Shown: positions 1 to 11,321 of the stretch, one piece after another
Numbering within the stretch: position 1 is the first letter of the stretch
Layout: each line of letters opens with the position of its first letter
Assembly (NCBI RefSeq): GCF_011455875.1
Contig: NZ_CP015031.1
Span: 1,841,405-1,905,404 of the forward strand
From: Basfia succiniciproducens
GTDB taxonomy: Bacteria; Pseudomonadota; Gammaproteobacteria; Enterobacterales; Pasteurellaceae
Length of the DNA: 64,000 nt
Direction: 5' to 3'
Program-made: the position numbers and the translations under genes
The notes under the pieces: model-generated
Database searches by the model: none
Told to the model about the DNA's origin: nothing
What the model saw: only the letters and a program-made list of their open reading frames with translations

Positions 1-2577
1 CAGGTTGACGAGCGGGCAAAAGAAGGTGTGGTCGCCAAGCCGCTTAATGCCGATCAAACGGCTCAACTTATTGAATTACTAAAAAACCCGCCTCAGGATA
101 AAGCGAAATTTTTATTAGATCTGTTTAAAAACCGCATTCCGGCCGGCGTTGACGAAGCGGCTTATGTAAAAGCCTCCTTCCTTTCGGCAGTGACTAAAGG
201 CGATGTAGCTTGCCCGCTTATTTCAGCAAAAAGTGCGGTAGAAATTTTAGGAAAAATGCAAGGCGGTTATAATATTGAACCGCTTCTTAGCGCGCTTGAT
301 AACCCGGAACTAGCGCCGACGGCGGCGAAAGAATTATCCGGCATTTTATTAATGTTTGATAATTTCCATGACGTACGGGAACGTGCCGAACAAGGCAATC
401 CTTATGCAAAACAAGTGCTGCAATCCTGGGCGAATGCCGAATGGTTTACCAATCGCCCTAAATTAGCGGAAAAAATCACCGTTACCGTGTTTAAAGTTTC
501 CGGCGAAACCAATACCGATGACTTATCACCGGCGCAGGATGCGTGGTCACGCCCGGATATTCCGTTACATGCCAACGCTATGCTAAAAATGCCGCGAGAA
601 GGTATTATTCCCGATCAACCAACTCTTGTCGGTCCGATTAAACAACTTGAATCATTAAAACAAAAAGGCTTTCCTCTTGCTTATGTAGGCGATGTGGTGG
701 GTACCGGCTCTTCCCGTAAATCCGCCACCAATTCGGTATTATGGTTCATGGGTGAAGATATTCCCTATATTCCCAATAAACGAGCCGGCGGGATTGTATT
801 GGGCGGTAAAATCGCGCCTATTTTCTTTAACACCTTAGAAGATGCGGGCGCATTGCCTATTGAAGTGGATGTCAGCGCCTTAAATATGGGTGATGTAATT
901 GATATTTACCCTTATGCGGGAAAAATCTGCGTTCATAATACGGATCAGGTACTGGCGGAATTTAGTTTAAAAACCGACGTATTGTTGGATGAAGTCCAGG
1001 CTGGCGGGCGTATTCCGTTAATTATCGGCAGAAGTTTAACCCATAAAGCGCGTCTTGCTTTAGGTTTAAACGAATCCGAAATATTCAAAAAACCGCAAGC
1101 CGTCCAGGCAAGCGAGAAAGGTTATACCCTTGCTCAAAAAATGGTCGGACGAGCCTGCGGAGTCGAAGGCATTCGCCCGGGGCAATATTGCGAACCGCGA
1201 ATGACCTCGGTGGGTTCACAGGATACGACCGGCCCAATGACCCGCGACGAATTAAAAGATCTTGCCTGTTTAGGTTTCTCGGCGGATTTGGTTATGCAAT
1301 CTTTCTGCCATACGGCGGCTTATCCGAAACCGATAGATGTAGTTACCCATCACACATTACCTAACTTTATTATGAACAGAGGCGGCGTTTCTCTGCGCCC
1401 GGGCGACGGCGTTATCCACTCCTGGTTAAACCGCATGTTATTGCCGGATACGGTAGGAACCGGCGGCGACTCCCATACCCGTTTTCCTATCGGTATTTCA
1501 TTTCCGGCAGGCTCCGGACTGGTAGCTTTTGCCGCCGCTACCGGCGTTATGCCGCTGGATATGCCGGAGTCCGTATTGGTCCGCTTTACGGGCAATATGC
1601 AGCCGGGTATTACCTTGCGCGATTTAGTTCATGCCATTCCTTATTATGCGATTCAGCAAGGCCTATTAACCGTTGAGAAAAAAGGTAAGAAAAATATTTT
1701 CTCCGGCCGTATTTTAGAAATCGAAGGTCTGGAAAATCTGAAAATCGAACAGGCATTTGAGCTTTCCGACGCTTCAGCCGAACGTTCGGCCGCCGCGTGC
1801 AGCATAAAATTAAATAAAGAACCGATTATCGAATATCTCAATTCAAATATCGCGTTATTGAAATGGATGATTGCCGAAGGTTACGGCGACGCCCGCACTC
1901 TTGAGCGTCGCATAAAAGCAATGCAGGCATGGCTTGACGACCCGCAATTGCTGGAAGCGGATAAAGACGCGGAATATGCCGCCGTGATCGAAATCAATTT
2001 AGATGAAATCAAAGAACCTATTGTTTGCGCCCCGAATGATCCTGATGACGCCCGCCTGTTATCAGACGTGCAAGGCGATAAAATTGACGAAGTATTTATC
2101 GGTTCCTGCATGACCAATATAGGACACTTCCGCGCCGCCGGTAAATTGCTGAACAAATTCAAAGGTATGATTCCAACCCGCTTATGGGTGGCGCCGCCAA
2201 CCAAAATGGATGCCGCGCAATTAACCGAAGAAGGCTATTACAGCATTTACGGCAAAAGCGGAGCAAGAATAGAAGTGCCGGGCTGCTCGCTTTGTATGGG
2301 TAATCAGGCTCGGGTAGCGGACAATGCCACCGTAGTTTCAACATCCACCCGTAATTTCCCAAACCGTTTGGGACAAGGCGCCAATGTGTATCTTGCATCG
2401 GCTGAATTGGCCGCTGTCGCCGCATTATTAGGCAAACTGCCGACACCGGAAGAATATTTATCTTATACTGCCGACTTACAACAGGATAAAGACGACACTT
2501 ACCGTTATATGAATTTTGATAAAATTGAAAATTATATGAAAAAAGCGGATAAGGTGATTTTCCGGCAGGCTGTGTAA
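1..2577 (+). CDS. acnB: Aconitate hydratase B (5' end cut by window edge)
   Basis: Bifunctional aconitase 2 / 2-methylisocitrate dehydratase of the TCA cycle, cytosolic, carrying a [4Fe-4S] cluster. The reading frame is open from base 1 and shows 858 residues. The cluster cysteines fall at visible residues 703 (GSCMTN), 762 and 765 (CSLC). E. coli AcnB has C710, C769 and C772, so only about seven N-terminal residues are missing. The N-terminal HEAT-like domain, the swivel domain ([12 protein letters not shown] near 165) and the catalytic domains are in the AcnB order. The GTG at base 28 is therefore internal and not the start. A strong hairpin terminator follows at 2611. Identification is very secure. 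Confidence 0.97.
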   Translation, partial: QVDERAKEGVVAKPLNADQTAQLIELLKNPPQDKAKFLLDLFKNRIPAGVDEAAYVKASFLSAVTKGDVACPLISAKSAVEILGKMQGGYNIEPLLSALDNPELAPTAAKELSGILLMFDNFHDVRERAEQGNPYAKQVLQSWANAEWFTNRPKLAEKITVTVFKVSGETNTDDLSPAQDAWSRPDIPLHANAMLKMPREGIIPDQPTLVGPIKQLESLKQKGFPLAYVGDVVGTGSSRKSATNSVLWFMGEDIPYIPNKRAGGIVLGGKIAPIFFNTLEDAGALPIEVDVSALNMGDVIDIYPYAGKICVHNTDQVLAEFSLKTDVLLDEVQAGGRIPLIIGRSLTHKARLALGLNESEIFKKPQAVQASEKGYTLAQKMVGRACGVEGIRPGQYCEPRMTSVGSQDTTGPMTRDELKDLACLGFSADLVMQSFCHTAAYPKPIDVVTHHTLPNFIMNRGGVSLRPGDGVIHSWLNRMLLPDTVGTGGDSHTRFPIGISFPAGSGLVAFAAATGVMPLDMPESVLVRFTGNMQPGITLRDLVHAIPYYAIQQGLLTVEKKGKKNIFSGRILEIEGLENLKIEQAFELSDASAERSAAACSIKLNKEPIIEYLNSNIALLKWMIAEGYGDARTLERRIKAMQAWLDDPQLLEADKDAEYAAVIEINLDEIKEPIVCAPNDPDDARLLSDVQGDKIDEVFIGSCMTNIGHFRAAGKLLNKFKGMIPTRLWVAPPTKMDAAQLTEEGYYSIYGKSGARIEVPGCSLCMGNQARVADNATVVSTSTRNFPNRLGQGANVYLASAELAAVAALLGKLPTPEEYLSYTADLQQDKDDTYRYMNFDKIENYMKKADKVIFRQAV

Positions 2578-2610
2578 ATAAAGAGGCGCCCGTTACACAT
2601 ACGGCATATA

Positions 2611-2647
2611 AGTAGGGACGGCAAACATGACGTCCCTACTTTTTTAG
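2611..2647 (+). terminator. Rho-independent terminator after acnB
   Basis: Perfect 10-bp stem (AGTAGGGACG / CGTCCCTACT) with a 10-nt loop, followed directly by a run of T. It lies 34 bases after the acnB stop. Confidence 0.9.
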
Positions 2648-2727
2648 CTTTATCATATTAAAAAATATGAAATTTTTGACCGCACTTTTAATATTATTCT
2701 GGTTTTAACTTATTCTTTGGTAAGGTT

Positions 2728-3486
2728 TTAAACATTCACCGAATAAATATCAAAGCGATGATTTTTGGTTTCTCGGCTGAATTGCGGGGCTTTCTCGGCG
2801 AGAAATTCTGCGTAATCCGGGCGTTTTACCACCACTCTTTTTTTGGCCAGTTTTAATGCGGGTTCAAGTAATAGATTTGAATCCGAATCCGCACCGACTA
2901 AATATTGGAAAACTCGCATTTCCTTCTTAACCAAGGCGGATTTTTGTTTATGCGGGTACATTGGATCAAGGTAAACCACATCGGCAAAATCTTCAAAGGG
3001 GTTGAGTTCGGTAATATGATGAACGGGCAAAAGTTGCATATTTTTTTGCATCATTTCTCCAATTTCCGGATCGGCATAAGCGCGGCGTAATCCGTCTTGC
3101 AACAGCAGATAAACTACCGGGTGGCGTTCCACCAATCTTACTCGGCAACCGATAGACGCCAGCACAAAAGCATCCCGCCCTAAACCTGCGGTTGCATCGA
3201 TTACGCTAGGTAATTCGTTTCCTTTCACGCCAACGGCTTTGGCTATCGCCTCGCCTCGTCCGCCGCCGAATTTACGGCGGTGCGCCATAGTACCGGCGAC
3301 AAAATCAACATAAACGGCACCGAGTTTGGGCTCGTCAAGTTTGCGCAATTCAAGTCGCACTTCACCGTCCGTTTCCGTTTGCACCAAAGCAAGAACGCTT
3401 GCTGGATCATGAGTTAATCCTTTTTCTTTGCAAAGTGCGGTAAAATTTTGCGAATTTTCGGTTTCGCAGATAAGTTGAATATTCAT
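2728..3486 (-). CDS. rsmJ: 16S rRNA (guanine1516-N2)-methyltransferase RsmJ
   Basis: SAM-dependent methyltransferase for G1516 of 16S rRNA (YhiQ family), 252 residues, cytosolic. The SAM-binding loop [11 protein letters not shown] is at residues 97-107, and the DPMYP motif at 174-178 takes the place of the DPPY-type catalytic motif. It begins one base after the trmA stop, so the two rRNA/tRNA methyltransferases very probably share a transcript. Length and motifs match the family well. Confidence 0.93.
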   Translation of the reverse strand: MNIQLICETENSQNFTALCKEKGLTHDPASVLALVQTETDGEVRLELRKLDEPKLGAVYVDFVAGTMAHRRKFGGGRGEAIAKAVGVKGNELPSVIDATAGLGRDAFVLASIGCRVRLVERHPVVYLLLQDGLRRAYADPEIGEMMQKNMQLLPVHHITELNPFEDFADVVYLDPMYPHKQKSALVKKEMRVFQYLVGADSDSNLLLEPALKLAKKRVVVKRPDYAEFLAEKAPQFSRETKNHRFDIYSVNV

Positions 3487-3487
3487 G

Positions 3488-4582
3488 CTATTTACGAATC
3501 AACCATACGCCGCTTTCCATGTGATCGGTATAAGGAAATTGATCGAATAACGCCGCTTTTTCAATGCGGTGTGTTTTTGTTAATTCCGTTAAATTATCGC
3601 ACAAGGTGTTAGGATTGCAGGAAATATACAAAATACGATCGTAGTTTTGCACCAGTTTTACCGTATCGGGATCAAGCCCGGCGCGCGGCGGATCAACAAA
3701 AATAGTGTTGCATTCATAGGATTTAAGATCAATTCCTTTCAAGCGATTAAACTCACGGACGCCGTTCATCGCCTGCGTGAATTCTTCCGCCGACATTCGG
3801 ATTATCTGCAAGTTATCAATGCCGTTTTCCGCAATATTAAATTGTGCCGCGGCAACCGAGGGTTTAGCTATTTCGGTAGCTAATACTTTGCGGAAATTCT
3901 GCGCAAGAGCGATAGAAAAATTACCGTTTCCGCAATAAAGTTCAAGCAAATCGCCCGAACTGTTTTTAGTGCAGTCAATGGCCCATTCCAGCATTTTACA
4001 ATTAACCGCCGCATTCGGTTGGGTAAAGCTGTTTTCAATCTGGCGATAAACATAATTACGCCCGTTCACCGGCAAAACTTCATCCGCATAATCCCGCTCC
4101 AGGCAGATTTTTTGCTTGGTGGCGCGGCCGACAATCTGCACATCAAAATCCAATTTTTCCAACCGCACTTTTAAAGCCTGTGCGGCAGCCTGCCATTCTT
4201 CCGTTAACGTTTTGTGATATAGAAGACTTACAATAATTTTATTGCTCAATGTGCTGAGATAATCAATTTGAAATAACTTTTTAGTAAGAATTTCCTGTTC
4301 TTTCAGTAATGGAATTAAATTTTCCATCATACGGTTAATAAGCAGGCTTGCGATAGGAAAACAGTCCACCCGATAACGCTGTTTGGTCTGCTGATTAAAC
4401 ATGATGTGATACAAATCGCCTTTATCGTGCCAAACGCGAAATTCCGCCCGCATACGATAATTTTGCACAGGCGATGCAAAAACCGATAATTCCGGCGCGT
4501 TAAAAGGCGCTAAAAGTGCGGTCAGTTTTTGTTGTTTTTTTGTTAATAATTCTGAATATTTTTCAATGGGTAATTGTTGCAT
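3488..4582 (-). CDS. trmA: tRNA (uracil-5-)-methyltransferase TrmA
   Basis: Makes m5U54 (ribothymidine) in the T-loop of tRNAs; also acts on tmRNA. 364 residues against 366 in E. coli. Visible: the SAM motif [19 protein letters not shown], the catalytic nucleophile Cys322 in YISCNP, and the general base Glu356 in HMESG near the C-terminus. There is no TRAM domain, as expected for TrmA and unlike RlmC/RlmD. It is the first gene of a trmA-rsmJ pair on the minus strand. Confidence 0.95.
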   Translation of the reverse strand: MQQLPIEKYSELLTKKQQKLTALLAPFNAPELSVFASPVQNYRMRAEFRVWHDKGDLYHIMFNQQTKQRYRVDCFPIASLLINRMMENLIPLLKEQEILTKKLFQIDYLSTLSNKIIVSLLYHKTLTEEWQAAAQALKVRLEKLDFDVQIVGRATKQKICLERDYADEVLPVNGRNYVYRQIENSFTQPNAAVNCKMLEWAIDCTKNSSGDLLELYCGNGNFSIALAQNFRKVLATEIAKPSVAAAQFNIAENGIDNLQIIRMSAEEFTQAMNGVREFNRLKGIDLKSYECNTIFVDPPRAGLDPDTVKLVQNYDRILYISCNPNTLCDNLTELTKTHRIEKAALFDQFPYTDHMESGVWLIRK

Positions 4583-4761
4583 AAAGAGAAATTGTTGTTG
4601 CCATAATCAAATTTGCAAAATTTTAACACAGTAATGCGGAATATGAGCAACGGAATGCAAAGCTGAAACGATTTTTTGCCGAAACATCAAAATAAAGAAA
4701 TGATAATTGTTATTAAATATATAATTTATAAATAAATATTTGTGAATAATTTGTTGTTCTT

Positions 4762-4802
4762 TTGATAATTCTCAAATTTTTTTTTCTTATTAAGCGTATT
4801 AT
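4762..4802 (+). promoter_or_regulatory. Candidate FNR site and -10 element of the hyb operon
   Basis: TTGATAATTCTCAA at 4762-4775 matches the FNR consensus TTGAT-N4-ATCAA with one mismatch. A TATTAT -10 hexamer (5 of 6) lies at 4797-4802, which puts the FNR centre near -41.5, the normal class II activator position. The hybO start is about 37 bases downstream of the implied transcription start. The 264-bp gap upstream (4583-4846) is AT-rich and otherwise empty apart from a weak Fur-like stretch at 4696-4714. Confidence 0.55.
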
Positions 4803-4846
4803 TTTCGTAATTAACCATACAAAAAATATGTGATTTGGAGCAAATT

Positions 4847-6013
4847 ATGCAACGAACTGACGGATTACTTTCTGCTTTAACTCATTCGGTTACCGATGTT
4901 TCACGTCGTGATTTTATGAAATTATGTACCGCGCTTGCCGCAACTATGGGGTTGACTTCAAAAGCAAGCGCGGAGGAAATAACCAACGCATTAACCAACC
5001 CTCAACGCCCGCCGGTAATTTGGATTGGCGCGCAGGAATGCACCGGTTGTACGGAATCTTTGTTACGCGCCACTCACCCGAGCATTGAAAACCTTGTACT
5101 GGATATGATTTCTCTTGAATATCATGAAGTGCTTTCCGCCGCATTTGGCGATCAGGCGGAAGAAAACAAACACCGCGCATTGGAAAAATACAAAGGAAAG
5201 TATGTTTTAGTGGTGGACGGTTCTATTCCCGTTAAAGACGGCGGCGTTTACTGTATGGTGGCGGGCAAACCCATCATAGAGCATATTAAAGAAGCGGCCA
5301 AAGGGGCGGCCGCTATTATTGCCATCGGTTCCTGCTCCGCCTGGGGTGGGGTGCCTTCCAGCGGCGGCAATCCGACCGGTGCGAAAAGTTTATCCGAAGT
5401 TCTGCCCGGTATTCCCGTTATTAATATTCCGGGTTGCCCGCCGAATCCGCATAATTTCCTGGCAACCGTAGCTTATATTCTTACCTATAAAAAATTACCG
5501 GCAACGGATAAATTAAACCGACCTTTATTTGCCTATGACCGTTTAATTCATGAAAACTGTTATCGCCGTCCGCATTTTGATGCCGGCCGTTTTGCGAAAG
5601 AATACGGTGATTACGGGCATCGTCACGGTTGGTGTTTGTATCATTTAGGCTGCAAAGGCCCAGAAACCTATGGTAACTGTTCAACACTGGATTTCTGTGA
5701 TGTGGGCGGTAACAACTGGCCAGTGGGTATCGGACATCCTTGTTACGGTTGTAATGAAAAAGGCGTAGGTTTTACCAAAGGCATATTCCAATTAGCCAAT
5801 GTTGAAAATCCGACCCCGAGGGTTGAAAAACCGGATGTAGCCAATCAGGAAGGGGAAACCGCTTCTATGACCGCCATTGCATTACTGGGTGCCGCCACAG
5901 CCGTTCTTGCCGGAGTTGCGGTCGAAACATTGAAAGAACTTTCCGTCCAACGTAAAAATCAGTTGGAAAAAGAAAAAACAAAGCAAGAAAACAGCAACAA
6001 TACAGGTAAATAA
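4847..6013 (+). CDS. hybO: Hydrogenase-2 small subunit HybO
   Basis: Electron-transfer subunit of the uptake [NiFe]-hydrogenase, carrying three Fe-S clusters and facing the periplasm. The 388-residue product starts with a twin-arginine signal (SRRDFMK near 19-25) ending around KASAEE. Cluster ligands are visible in [33 protein letters not shown] and HPCYGC. A C-terminal hydrophobic helix near 335-358 anchors it in the membrane. The ATG at 4847 is chosen because a TGGAG ribosome site sits six bases upstream; the in-frame TTG at 4835 overlaps that site. First gene of hybOABCDE-G, with hybA two bases later. Confidence 0.95.
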   Translation: MQRTDGLLSALTHSVTDVSRRDFMKLCTALAATMGLTSKASAEEITNALTNPQRPPVIWIGAQECTGCTESLLRATHPSIENLVLDMISLEYHEVLSAAFGDQAEENKHRALEKYKGKYVLVVDGSIPVKDGGVYCMVAGKPIIEHIKEAAKGAAAIIAIGSCSAWGGVPSSGGNPTGAKSLSEVLPGIPVINIPGCPPNPHNFLATVAYILTYKKLPATDKLNRPLFAYDRLIHENCYRRPHFDAGRFAKEYGDYGHRHGWCLYHLGCKGPETYGNCSTLDFCDVGGNNWPVGIGHPCYGCNEKGVGFTKGIFQLANVENPTPRVEKPDVANQEGETASMTAIALLGAATAVLAGVAVETLKELSVQRKNQLEKEKTKQENSNNTGK

Positions 6014-6015
6014 GC

Positions 6016-7008
6016 ATGGATAGACGTAAATTTATAAAAGCTGGCATGCTTGGCGGCGTCGCATCTGCGCTACCTTTAAATGCCGCTCATGCGGAAGTCA
6101 AAAATCAAGAGCCGATTCCCGGTGCCTTAGGCATGTTGTATGACTCTACGTTATGTGTGGGCTGTCAGGCTTGTGTGGCGGAATGTCAGAAAATCAACGG
6201 AACGCCGGTTAACCCGAAAGGCGAGCAAACCTGGTCCAATAACGATAAATTATCGCCTTTTACCCGTAATGTCATTCAGGTTTGGTCTGAAGGTGAAGGT
6301 ACCAATAAAGATCAGCCGCAAAATGGTTATGCTTACATAAAAAAACAATGTATGCATTGCGTTGATCCGAACTGTGTGAGCGTTTGTCCGGTTCAAGCCC
6401 TGACGAAAAACCCGAAAACAGGTATTGTGGGCTACGATCCGGATATTTGCACCGGTTGCCGTTATTGTATGGTGGCTTGTCCTTTTGACGTGCCTAAATA
6501 TGATTATGATAATCCTCTGGGTCAAATCAGCAAATGCGAACTTTGTAACCAAAAAGGCGTTGAGCGCATTGATCAAGGCAAATTACCCGGCTGTTGCCAT
6601 GTTTGCCCGACCGGCGCCATTATTTTTGGTTCCCGCGAAGAATTAATGGCGGAGGCTAAACGCCGTTTAAGTATGACTCAGGGAACGGATTATGAATTTC
6701 CCCGCCAACATGTAAACAGCAAAGATAAATATCAGGCGAAAATTCCCGCTTACGAACAGCATATTTACGGTGAAATTGAAGGCGGCGGTACTCAGGTATT
6801 GGTTTTAAGCGGTGTACCTTTTGAAAACCTCGGTTTGCCTCAATTAGACGAAATAGCAACCGGCGCCCGTGCCGCTCATTTACAACATACTTTATACAGA
6901 GGCATGATTCTTCCTTTAGTCGGGCTTGCGGGGTTAACCTTTATAACTTACCGCAATATGCACGGTAAAAAACCAGAACATCACCAAGAGGAGGATAATA
7001 ATGAGTAA
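6016..7008 (+). CDS. hybA: Hydrogenase-2 ferredoxin-like subunit HybA
   Basis: Periplasmic 16-Fe ferredoxin that relays electrons from HybO to the membrane subunit HybB. 330 residues. A Tat signal RRKFIK lies at 3-8. Four cysteine groups follow: [35 protein letters not shown] and the CELC...CCHVC group. A C-terminal hydrophobic segment near 296-314 ([14 protein letters not shown]) probably anchors it. The end overlaps the hybB start by eight bases, so translation is probably coupled. Confidence 0.95.
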   Translation: MDRRKFIKAGMLGGVASALPLNAAHAEVKNQEPIPGALGMLYDSTLCVGCQACVAECQKINGTPVNPKGEQTWSNNDKLSPFTRNVIQVWSEGEGTNKDQPQNGYAYIKKQCMHCVDPNCVSVCPVQALTKNPKTGIVGYDPDICTGCRYCMVACPFDVPKYDYDNPLGQISKCELCNQKGVERIDQGKLPGCCHVCPTGAIIFGSREELMAEAKRRLSMTQGTDYEFPRQHVNSKDKYQAKIPAYEQHIYGEIEGGGTQVLVLSGVPFENLGLPQLDEIATGARAAHLQHTLYRGMILPLVGLAGLTFITYRNMHGKKPEHHQEEDNNE

Positions 7009-8221
7009 TCCGCGTCCTGTCGGCGGTCGATTAATTTCCGCATCGATTTTATTCTTCGCACCTCTTGCCGTGATTTGTTTGGCTTTAATCGTTAAACGTT
7101 TATTTTTCGGCATCGGTTCCGTAACCGCATTAAACGGCGGTTATCCCTGGGGGTTATGGATTGCCTTCGATTTATTAGTGGGAACCGGCTTTGCCTGCGG
7201 CGGTTGGGCTTTAGCCTGGACGGTTTATATTTTTAACAAAGGGAAATATCACCCGTTGGTTCGCCCCGCCTTATTAGCAAGCCTGTTTGGTTATAGTCTG
7301 GGCGGCTTATCCATTACTATTGATATGGGACGATACTGGCATTTGCCTTACTTCTTTTTGCCCGGTCAGTTTAATACGAATTCCGTGTTGTTTGAAACCG
7401 CGGTTTGTATGACTATTTACATCTGCGTGGTAACGCTGGAATTTGCGCCCGTATGGTTAGGTTTTTTCGGTTTGAAAAAACTGTTTAAAAAACTAAATAA
7501 AATTATGTTCTTCATTATTGCATTGGGCGCCTTGTTACCTATGATGCACCAATCTTCAATGGGATCATTAATGATTGTTGCCGGACATAAAGTCCACCCA
7601 GCCTGGCAAAGCTATGAAATGCTGCCGGTATTTTCCTTATTAACGGCGTTTATCATGGGATTTTCTATTGTTATTTTTGAAGGTTCGGTGGTAAAGGCAA
7701 GCCTTGCCGGTCAAGCGCCGGACGAGCGCCATTTATTCAGTCAGTTAACGAAAACCGCAGCGGTACTAATCGCATTATTCTTGATGTTCCGTTTCGGCGA
7801 ATTAATTTATAACAATAAGCTGCATTATGTTTTAGGTTTATTTAAATTTGAAGCCTGGATGTTCTGGGCGGAAGTATGGTTAATGACATTACCTCTATTG
7901 GCATTGTTCCTTGGAGAACGGCGTAATGACGGTCGTTGGTTGTTCGTTTCCGCTTTAAGCATGCTATTAGGCGCGGCGCTATGGCGTTTAGACTACTCAA
8001 TGATTATGTATAACCCGGGTAACGGCTATAAATATTTTCCTTCCGGTCAGGAATTATTAATTTCTATCGGTTTCGTGTCTATTGAAGTATGCGCCTATAT
8101 TTTAATTATTCGCTTATTCCCGGTACTACCGGTATTAAAAGAAGCAAATAAAGAAACATCAGAATATATTATCGCTGAAAAAGCGGCGTTAAGTGAAAAC
8201 TTAGCACAAAAAAATAGTTAG
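7001..8221 (+). CDS. hybB: Hydrogenase-2 membrane subunit HybB (NrfD/PsrC family)
   Basis: Integral quinone-reactive subunit of hydrogenase-2, 406 residues against about 392 in E. coli, with roughly ten hydrophobic helices and no haem-binding motif. Residues such as [12 protein letters not shown] near 46 and the MHQSSMGSL stretch near 185 are typical of HybB. It overlaps hybA by eight bases and is followed by hybC after 12 bases. Inferred role: quinone reduction by H2 during anaerobic respiration, for example with fumarate or DMSO as acceptor. Confidence 0.93.
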   Translation: MSNPRPVGGRLISASILFFAPLAVICLALIVKRLFFGIGSVTALNGGYPWGLWIAFDLLVGTGFACGGWALAWTVYIFNKGKYHPLVRPALLASLFGYSLGGLSITIDMGRYWHLPYFFLPGQFNTNSVLFETAVCMTIYICVVTLEFAPVWLGFFGLKKLFKKLNKIMFFIIALGALLPMMHQSSMGSLMIVAGHKVHPAWQSYEMLPVFSLLTAFIMGFSIVIFEGSVVKASLAGQAPDERHLFSQLTKTAAVLIALFLMFRFGELIYNNKLHYVLGLFKFEAWMFWAEVWLMTLPLLALFLGERRNDGRWLFVSALSMLLGAALWRLDYSMIMYNPGNGYKYFPSGQELLISIGFVSIEVCAYILIIRLFPVLPVLKEANKETSEYIIAEKAALSENLAQKNS

Positions 8222-8233
8222 TGGAGAAAAAGC

Positions 8234-9943
8234 ATGACAGATAAAAAACGTATCACAATCGACCCGATCACCCGTATCGAAGGGCATTTACGTATCGATT
8301 GTGAAATTGAAAACGGTGTGGTGACTAACGCCTGGTCAACAGGAACAATGTGGCGCGGCATGGAAAATATAGTTAAAGGCGCCGACCCTCGTGATGCTTG
8401 GATGATTATGCAGCGTATTTGCGGCGTATGTACCACTGTACACGCTATTCTCAGCGTACGTGCGGTGGAAGACGCCGTCGGCGCAAAAGTGCCGTTAAAT
8501 GCGCAATATATCCGCAATATGATTTTAGCCGCTCACAGTATTCACGACCATATTGTGCACTTTTATCAGCTTTCTGCAATGGACTGGGTAGATATTACCG
8601 CCGTATTAAAAGCAGATCCGGAAAAAGCGGCAAATATGCTGAAAGGCGTTTCCAGCTGGGGTTTAAACAGTGCTAATGAATTTCGTAATGTACAGACTAA
8701 AGTGAAAAAATTAGCCGACAGCGGGCAACTCGGTATTTTTGCAAACGGCTACTTCGGGCATCCTGCAATGAAATTAAGTCCGGAAGTCAATTTAATTGCC
8801 GTCGCCCATTATTTGCAAGCCCTTGAATGCCAACGCGATGCCAACCGGGTCGTAGCGTTACTGGGCGGAAAAACACCGCACATTCAAAATCTAGCCATTG
8901 GCGGTGTAGCTAACCCGATTAATTTAGATTCTCAAGCCGTACTCAATCTTGAACGATTAATGTATGTAAAATCCTGTATTGACCGTTTAAATGATTTTAT
9001 CAATCAGGTTTATAAAGTTGATACCGCTATTTTTGCCGCTTATTATCCAGAATGGTTAAATTTAGGTAAAACCTCGGGTAATTATTTGGCGGTTCCCGAA
9101 TATCCTGTTAATGCCGAAAATTCGGAATTTGCTTTAACCGGCGGTTATTTACAAAACTTTGATTTGAACACTTTCCGCCCGATCACTCAACAAAAAGATA
9201 ATTTTGTCGTTCAGGGCATTAAAGAAAGCGGTAAACACGCCTGGTATGAAGATGACGAAGCGCTGGCTCCATGGGCAGGTTTAACCCGTCCGAAATATAC
9301 CCAATGGGATGAAAACGGCAAATATTCTTGGGTAAAAGCGCCGTCATTCTATGATGATGTGGTGGAAGTAGGTCCGTTAGCTTATTTGTTAACTAACCTT
9401 GCGGCAAAAAATGAAGTAACAACCAAACACTTCAATGAATTGAAATCAATTTATGATCAATTGGCAGGTCGCAATTTGGAAATTAATGATTTGCATTCAA
9501 CCTTAGGGCGTATTATCGGCCGTACGGTTCACTGCTGCGCATTAAACGAAATATTAACCCAACAATGGCAATTATTAGTGAATAATATAGGTAAAGGCGA
9601 CACCATCGCCTACTTAAAAGCCAATATTCCGGAAAACGGCGAATTCCGCGGTGTTGGTTTTGGGGAAGTACCGCGCGGTATGTTATCTCACTGGGTGGTG
9701 ATTAAAGACGGTAAAATCGAAAATTATCAGGCGGTTGTACCTTCAACCTGGAACTCAGGCCCACGTAACCAACATGATGCCTTAGGGCCATACGAACAAT
9801 CTTTAATAGGTACACCGGTGTCGGATCCGGCTAAACCGTTGGAAGTGGTACGAACCATTCATTCCTTCGACCCTTGTATGTCCTGCGCCGTTCACGTCGT
9901 GAATACGGAAACGGGCGAAACCACGAAAGTGAAGGTCTTATAA
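8234..9943 (+). CDS. hybC: Hydrogenase-2 large subunit HybC
   Basis: [NiFe] catalytic subunit, 569 residues against 567 in E. coli. The four nickel ligands are Cys63 and Cys66 (RICGVC) and Cys548 and Cys551 (DPCMSC). All are cysteine, so this enzyme does not need selenocysteine even though sel genes lie nearby. The protein ends in a 15-residue tail after His554 (DPCMSCAVH, then VVNTET...), the extension removed by the HybD protease after Ni insertion. It has no signal peptide and should travel with HybO through the Tat system. The stop overlaps the hybD start by one base (TAATG). Confidence 0.96.
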   Translation: MTDKKRITIDPITRIEGHLRIDCEIENGVVTNAWSTGTMWRGMENIVKGADPRDAWMIMQRICGVCTTVHAILSVRAVEDAVGAKVPLNAQYIRNMILAAHSIHDHIVHFYQLSAMDWVDITAVLKADPEKAANMLKGVSSWGLNSANEFRNVQTKVKKLADSGQLGIFANGYFGHPAMKLSPEVNLIAVAHYLQALECQRDANRVVALLGGKTPHIQNLAIGGVANPINLDSQAVLNLERLMYVKSCIDRLNDFINQVYKVDTAIFAAYYPEWLNLGKTSGNYLAVPEYPVNAENSEFALTGGYLQNFDLNTFRPITQQKDNFVVQGIKESGKHAWYEDDEALAPWAGLTRPKYTQWDENGKYSWVKAPSFYDDVVEVGPLAYLLTNLAAKNEVTTKHFNELKSIYDQLAGRNLEINDLHSTLGRIIGRTVHCCALNEILTQQWQLLVNNIGKGDTIAYLKANIPENGEFRGVGFGEVPRGMLSHWVVIKDGKIENYQAVVPSTWNSGPRNQHDALGPYEQSLIGTPVSDPAKPLEVVRTIHSFDPCMSCAVHVVNTETGETTKVKVL

Positions 9944-10422
9944 TGAAGCCGTTAATTCTGGGTGTGGGTAATATTTTACTCAGCGACGAAGGCGTAGGCG
10001 TAAGAGCCGTACAACATTTAGAAAAAAATGCGAATTTTACACCGCACTTTGATCTTGTTGACGGCGGTACTTGCGGTATGGAATTACTTGACGTGATGGC
10101 AAATCGCGATTATTTAATTATTATTGATGCGGTGATTGCCGGCAAGCGGCCCGGTGAAATAGTCGTTCTGAAAGACGAACAGGTACCGGCGCTTTTTTCG
10201 CGTAAAATATCGCCGCACCAATTAGGTATTTGTGATGTATTATCGGCCTTAAAACTAACCGACGAATATCCCAAACATCTTTGTCTTATCGGGATTCAGC
10301 CCGAATCCCTTGAGTCTCACATAGGTTTAACAAAAACCGTTGAAAATGCAATGCCGGCTGTTTTTCAGTGTTTGGCGCAACAATTAACCGACCTTGGTCT
10401 ACCTTCTCCCGTAATTAATTAG
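9943..10422 (+). CDS. hybD: Hydrogenase-2 maturation endopeptidase HybD
   Basis: Cytosolic protease that trims the HybC C-terminal tail once nickel is in place. 159 residues from the ATG overlapping the hybC stop (TAATG). The nickel-sensing residues are present: Glu16 (SDEGVG), Asp62 (IDAVIAG) and His92 (SPHQLG), essentially at the E. coli positions. A longer reading upstream inside hybC is possible but would not fit the family. Confidence 0.94.
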   Translation: MKPLILGVGNILLSDEGVGVRAVQHLEKNANFTPHFDLVDGGTCGMELLDVMANRDYLIIIDAVIAGKRPGEIVVLKDEQVPALFSRKISPHQLGICDVLSALKLTDEYPKHLCLIGIQPESLESHIGLTKTVENAMPAVFQCLAQQLTDLGLPSPVIN

Positions 10423-10429
10423 GAATATC

Positions 10430-10942
10430 ATGTATAATCATAACGAAAATAAGGAAAATTCCACCGCACTTTTAGAACTGATTGACGGATTTGAACAAAA
10501 TCCGGCTGAACTATTTCAAACAGAAATGGAAAAAGTTGCGAAAAATATGAAAGACTTACCTTTTTATCGTGAGGATATTCCCTGTTTCTGTCCGAAATTC
10601 GTGCAATTCGAAAATCAATGGATTGGCATGGTGCTTACTCCCTGGATGTTAAGCGTTTTAGTGCTTCCCGGTCCGAATCAGCAATGGAAAGCGCGCACGG
10701 TAGGTGACAAAATTGCTCTTGCGTTTCCTTATAAAACCCTGAATTTTACGGTAAGCAGTCTGGATAATGTTCCGCAATATTTAAGCTGTTCGTTACATTC
10801 GCCTTTAGAAGCGAATTTGAGTAAAGAGCATGCCGTTCAGTTAACCAAAGACTGTCTGACTATGCTGCTATCCCTGCCAATAAAACAAAAGGCGCCGGCG
10901 GATCTAAACCGTCGTAATATGTTCGGCGCAATGTTAAAATAA
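10430..10942 (+). CDS. hybE: Hydrogenase-2 chaperone HybE
   Basis: Tat-proofreading chaperone that binds HybO and helps assemble it with HybC before export. 170 residues. The conserved core [17 protein letters not shown], the [10 protein letters not shown] stretch and [10 protein letters not shown] are easily recognised as HybE family. ATG with an AGGAAT ribosome site, seven bases after hybD. An uptake signal core (ACCGCACTT) lies within the first codons at about 10462. Confidence 0.9.
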   Translation: MYNHNENKENSTALLELIDGFEQNPAELFQTEMEKVAKNMKDLPFYREDIPCFCPKFVQFENQWIGMVLTPWMLSVLVLPGPNQQWKARTVGDKIALAFPYKTLNFTVSSLDNVPQYLSCSLHSPLEANLSKEHAVQLTKDCLTMLLSLPIKQKAPADLNRRNMFGAMLK

Positions 10943-10973
10943 CCGCAATATAATAAAAATAAGTAGGTGTGAT

Positions 10974-11249
10974 ATGTGTTTAGGCGTTCCCGGACAAATT
11001 ATTGATGTCGGCGAAGACGGCTTTCAACCCGCTGTCGTCGATGTTTGCGGTGTACAGCGCGAAGTAAATATTTCGCTGATTTGTGAAAATAATACAACGG
11101 ACTTGCTGGGTAAATGGGTTTTGGTTCACGTAGGCTTTGCCATGAGCGTTATTGACGAAGAAGAGGCAAAACAAACTTTAAGTGCGTTAATGACTATGAG
11201 CCAATTAGATCATGAAGTCGGTGATTTTGCCGGTTTAAATAAAAATTAA
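10974..11249 (+). CDS. hybG: Hydrogenase maturation chaperone HybG (HypC family)
   Basis: HypC/HybG-type chaperone that carries the Fe(CN)2CO unit with HypD and delivers it to pre-HybC. 91 residues, with the essential Cys2 (MCLGVPGQI) and the conserved [12 protein letters not shown] stretch. It directly follows hybE, in the place hybG occupies in E. coli, but the hybF (HypA-like) gene that separates them there is missing. HybG is preferred over HypC on context only. Confidence 0.85.
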   Translation: MCLGVPGQIIDVGEDGFQPAVVDVCGVQREVNISLICENNTTDLLGKWVLVHVGFAMSVIDEEEAKQTLSALMTMSQLDHEVGDFAGLNKN

Positions 11250-11258
11250 CAAAAAACA

Positions 11259-11297
11259 GACCGCACTTTTAATTAAATTAAGGATAAAAGTGCGGTC
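11259..11297 (+). terminator. Inverted uptake-signal pair acting as terminator after hybG
   Basis: GACCGCACTTTTA at 11259 and its reverse complement ending at 11297 form a long hairpin, followed by AAAAAATC. Facing uptake signals are commonly used as terminators in this family. It lies ten bases after the hybG stop and could serve both strands. Confidence 0.7.
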
Positions 11298-11321
11298 AAA
11301 AAATCATAAATTTCAGTAATA

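Noticed and set aside
1350-2446. Several antisense open frames of 60-110 codons inside acnB.
   Set aside because: They mirror the codon pattern of acnB, lack ribosome sites and have no recognisable domains. The same applies to the many antisense or out-of-frame readings inside hyb, atp, sel, dms, fucO, pit and radA.
8234-9943. HybC as a selenoprotein ([NiFeSe] hydrogenase).
   Set aside because: All four nickel ligands are encoded as cysteine and no in-frame TGA interrupts the gene.
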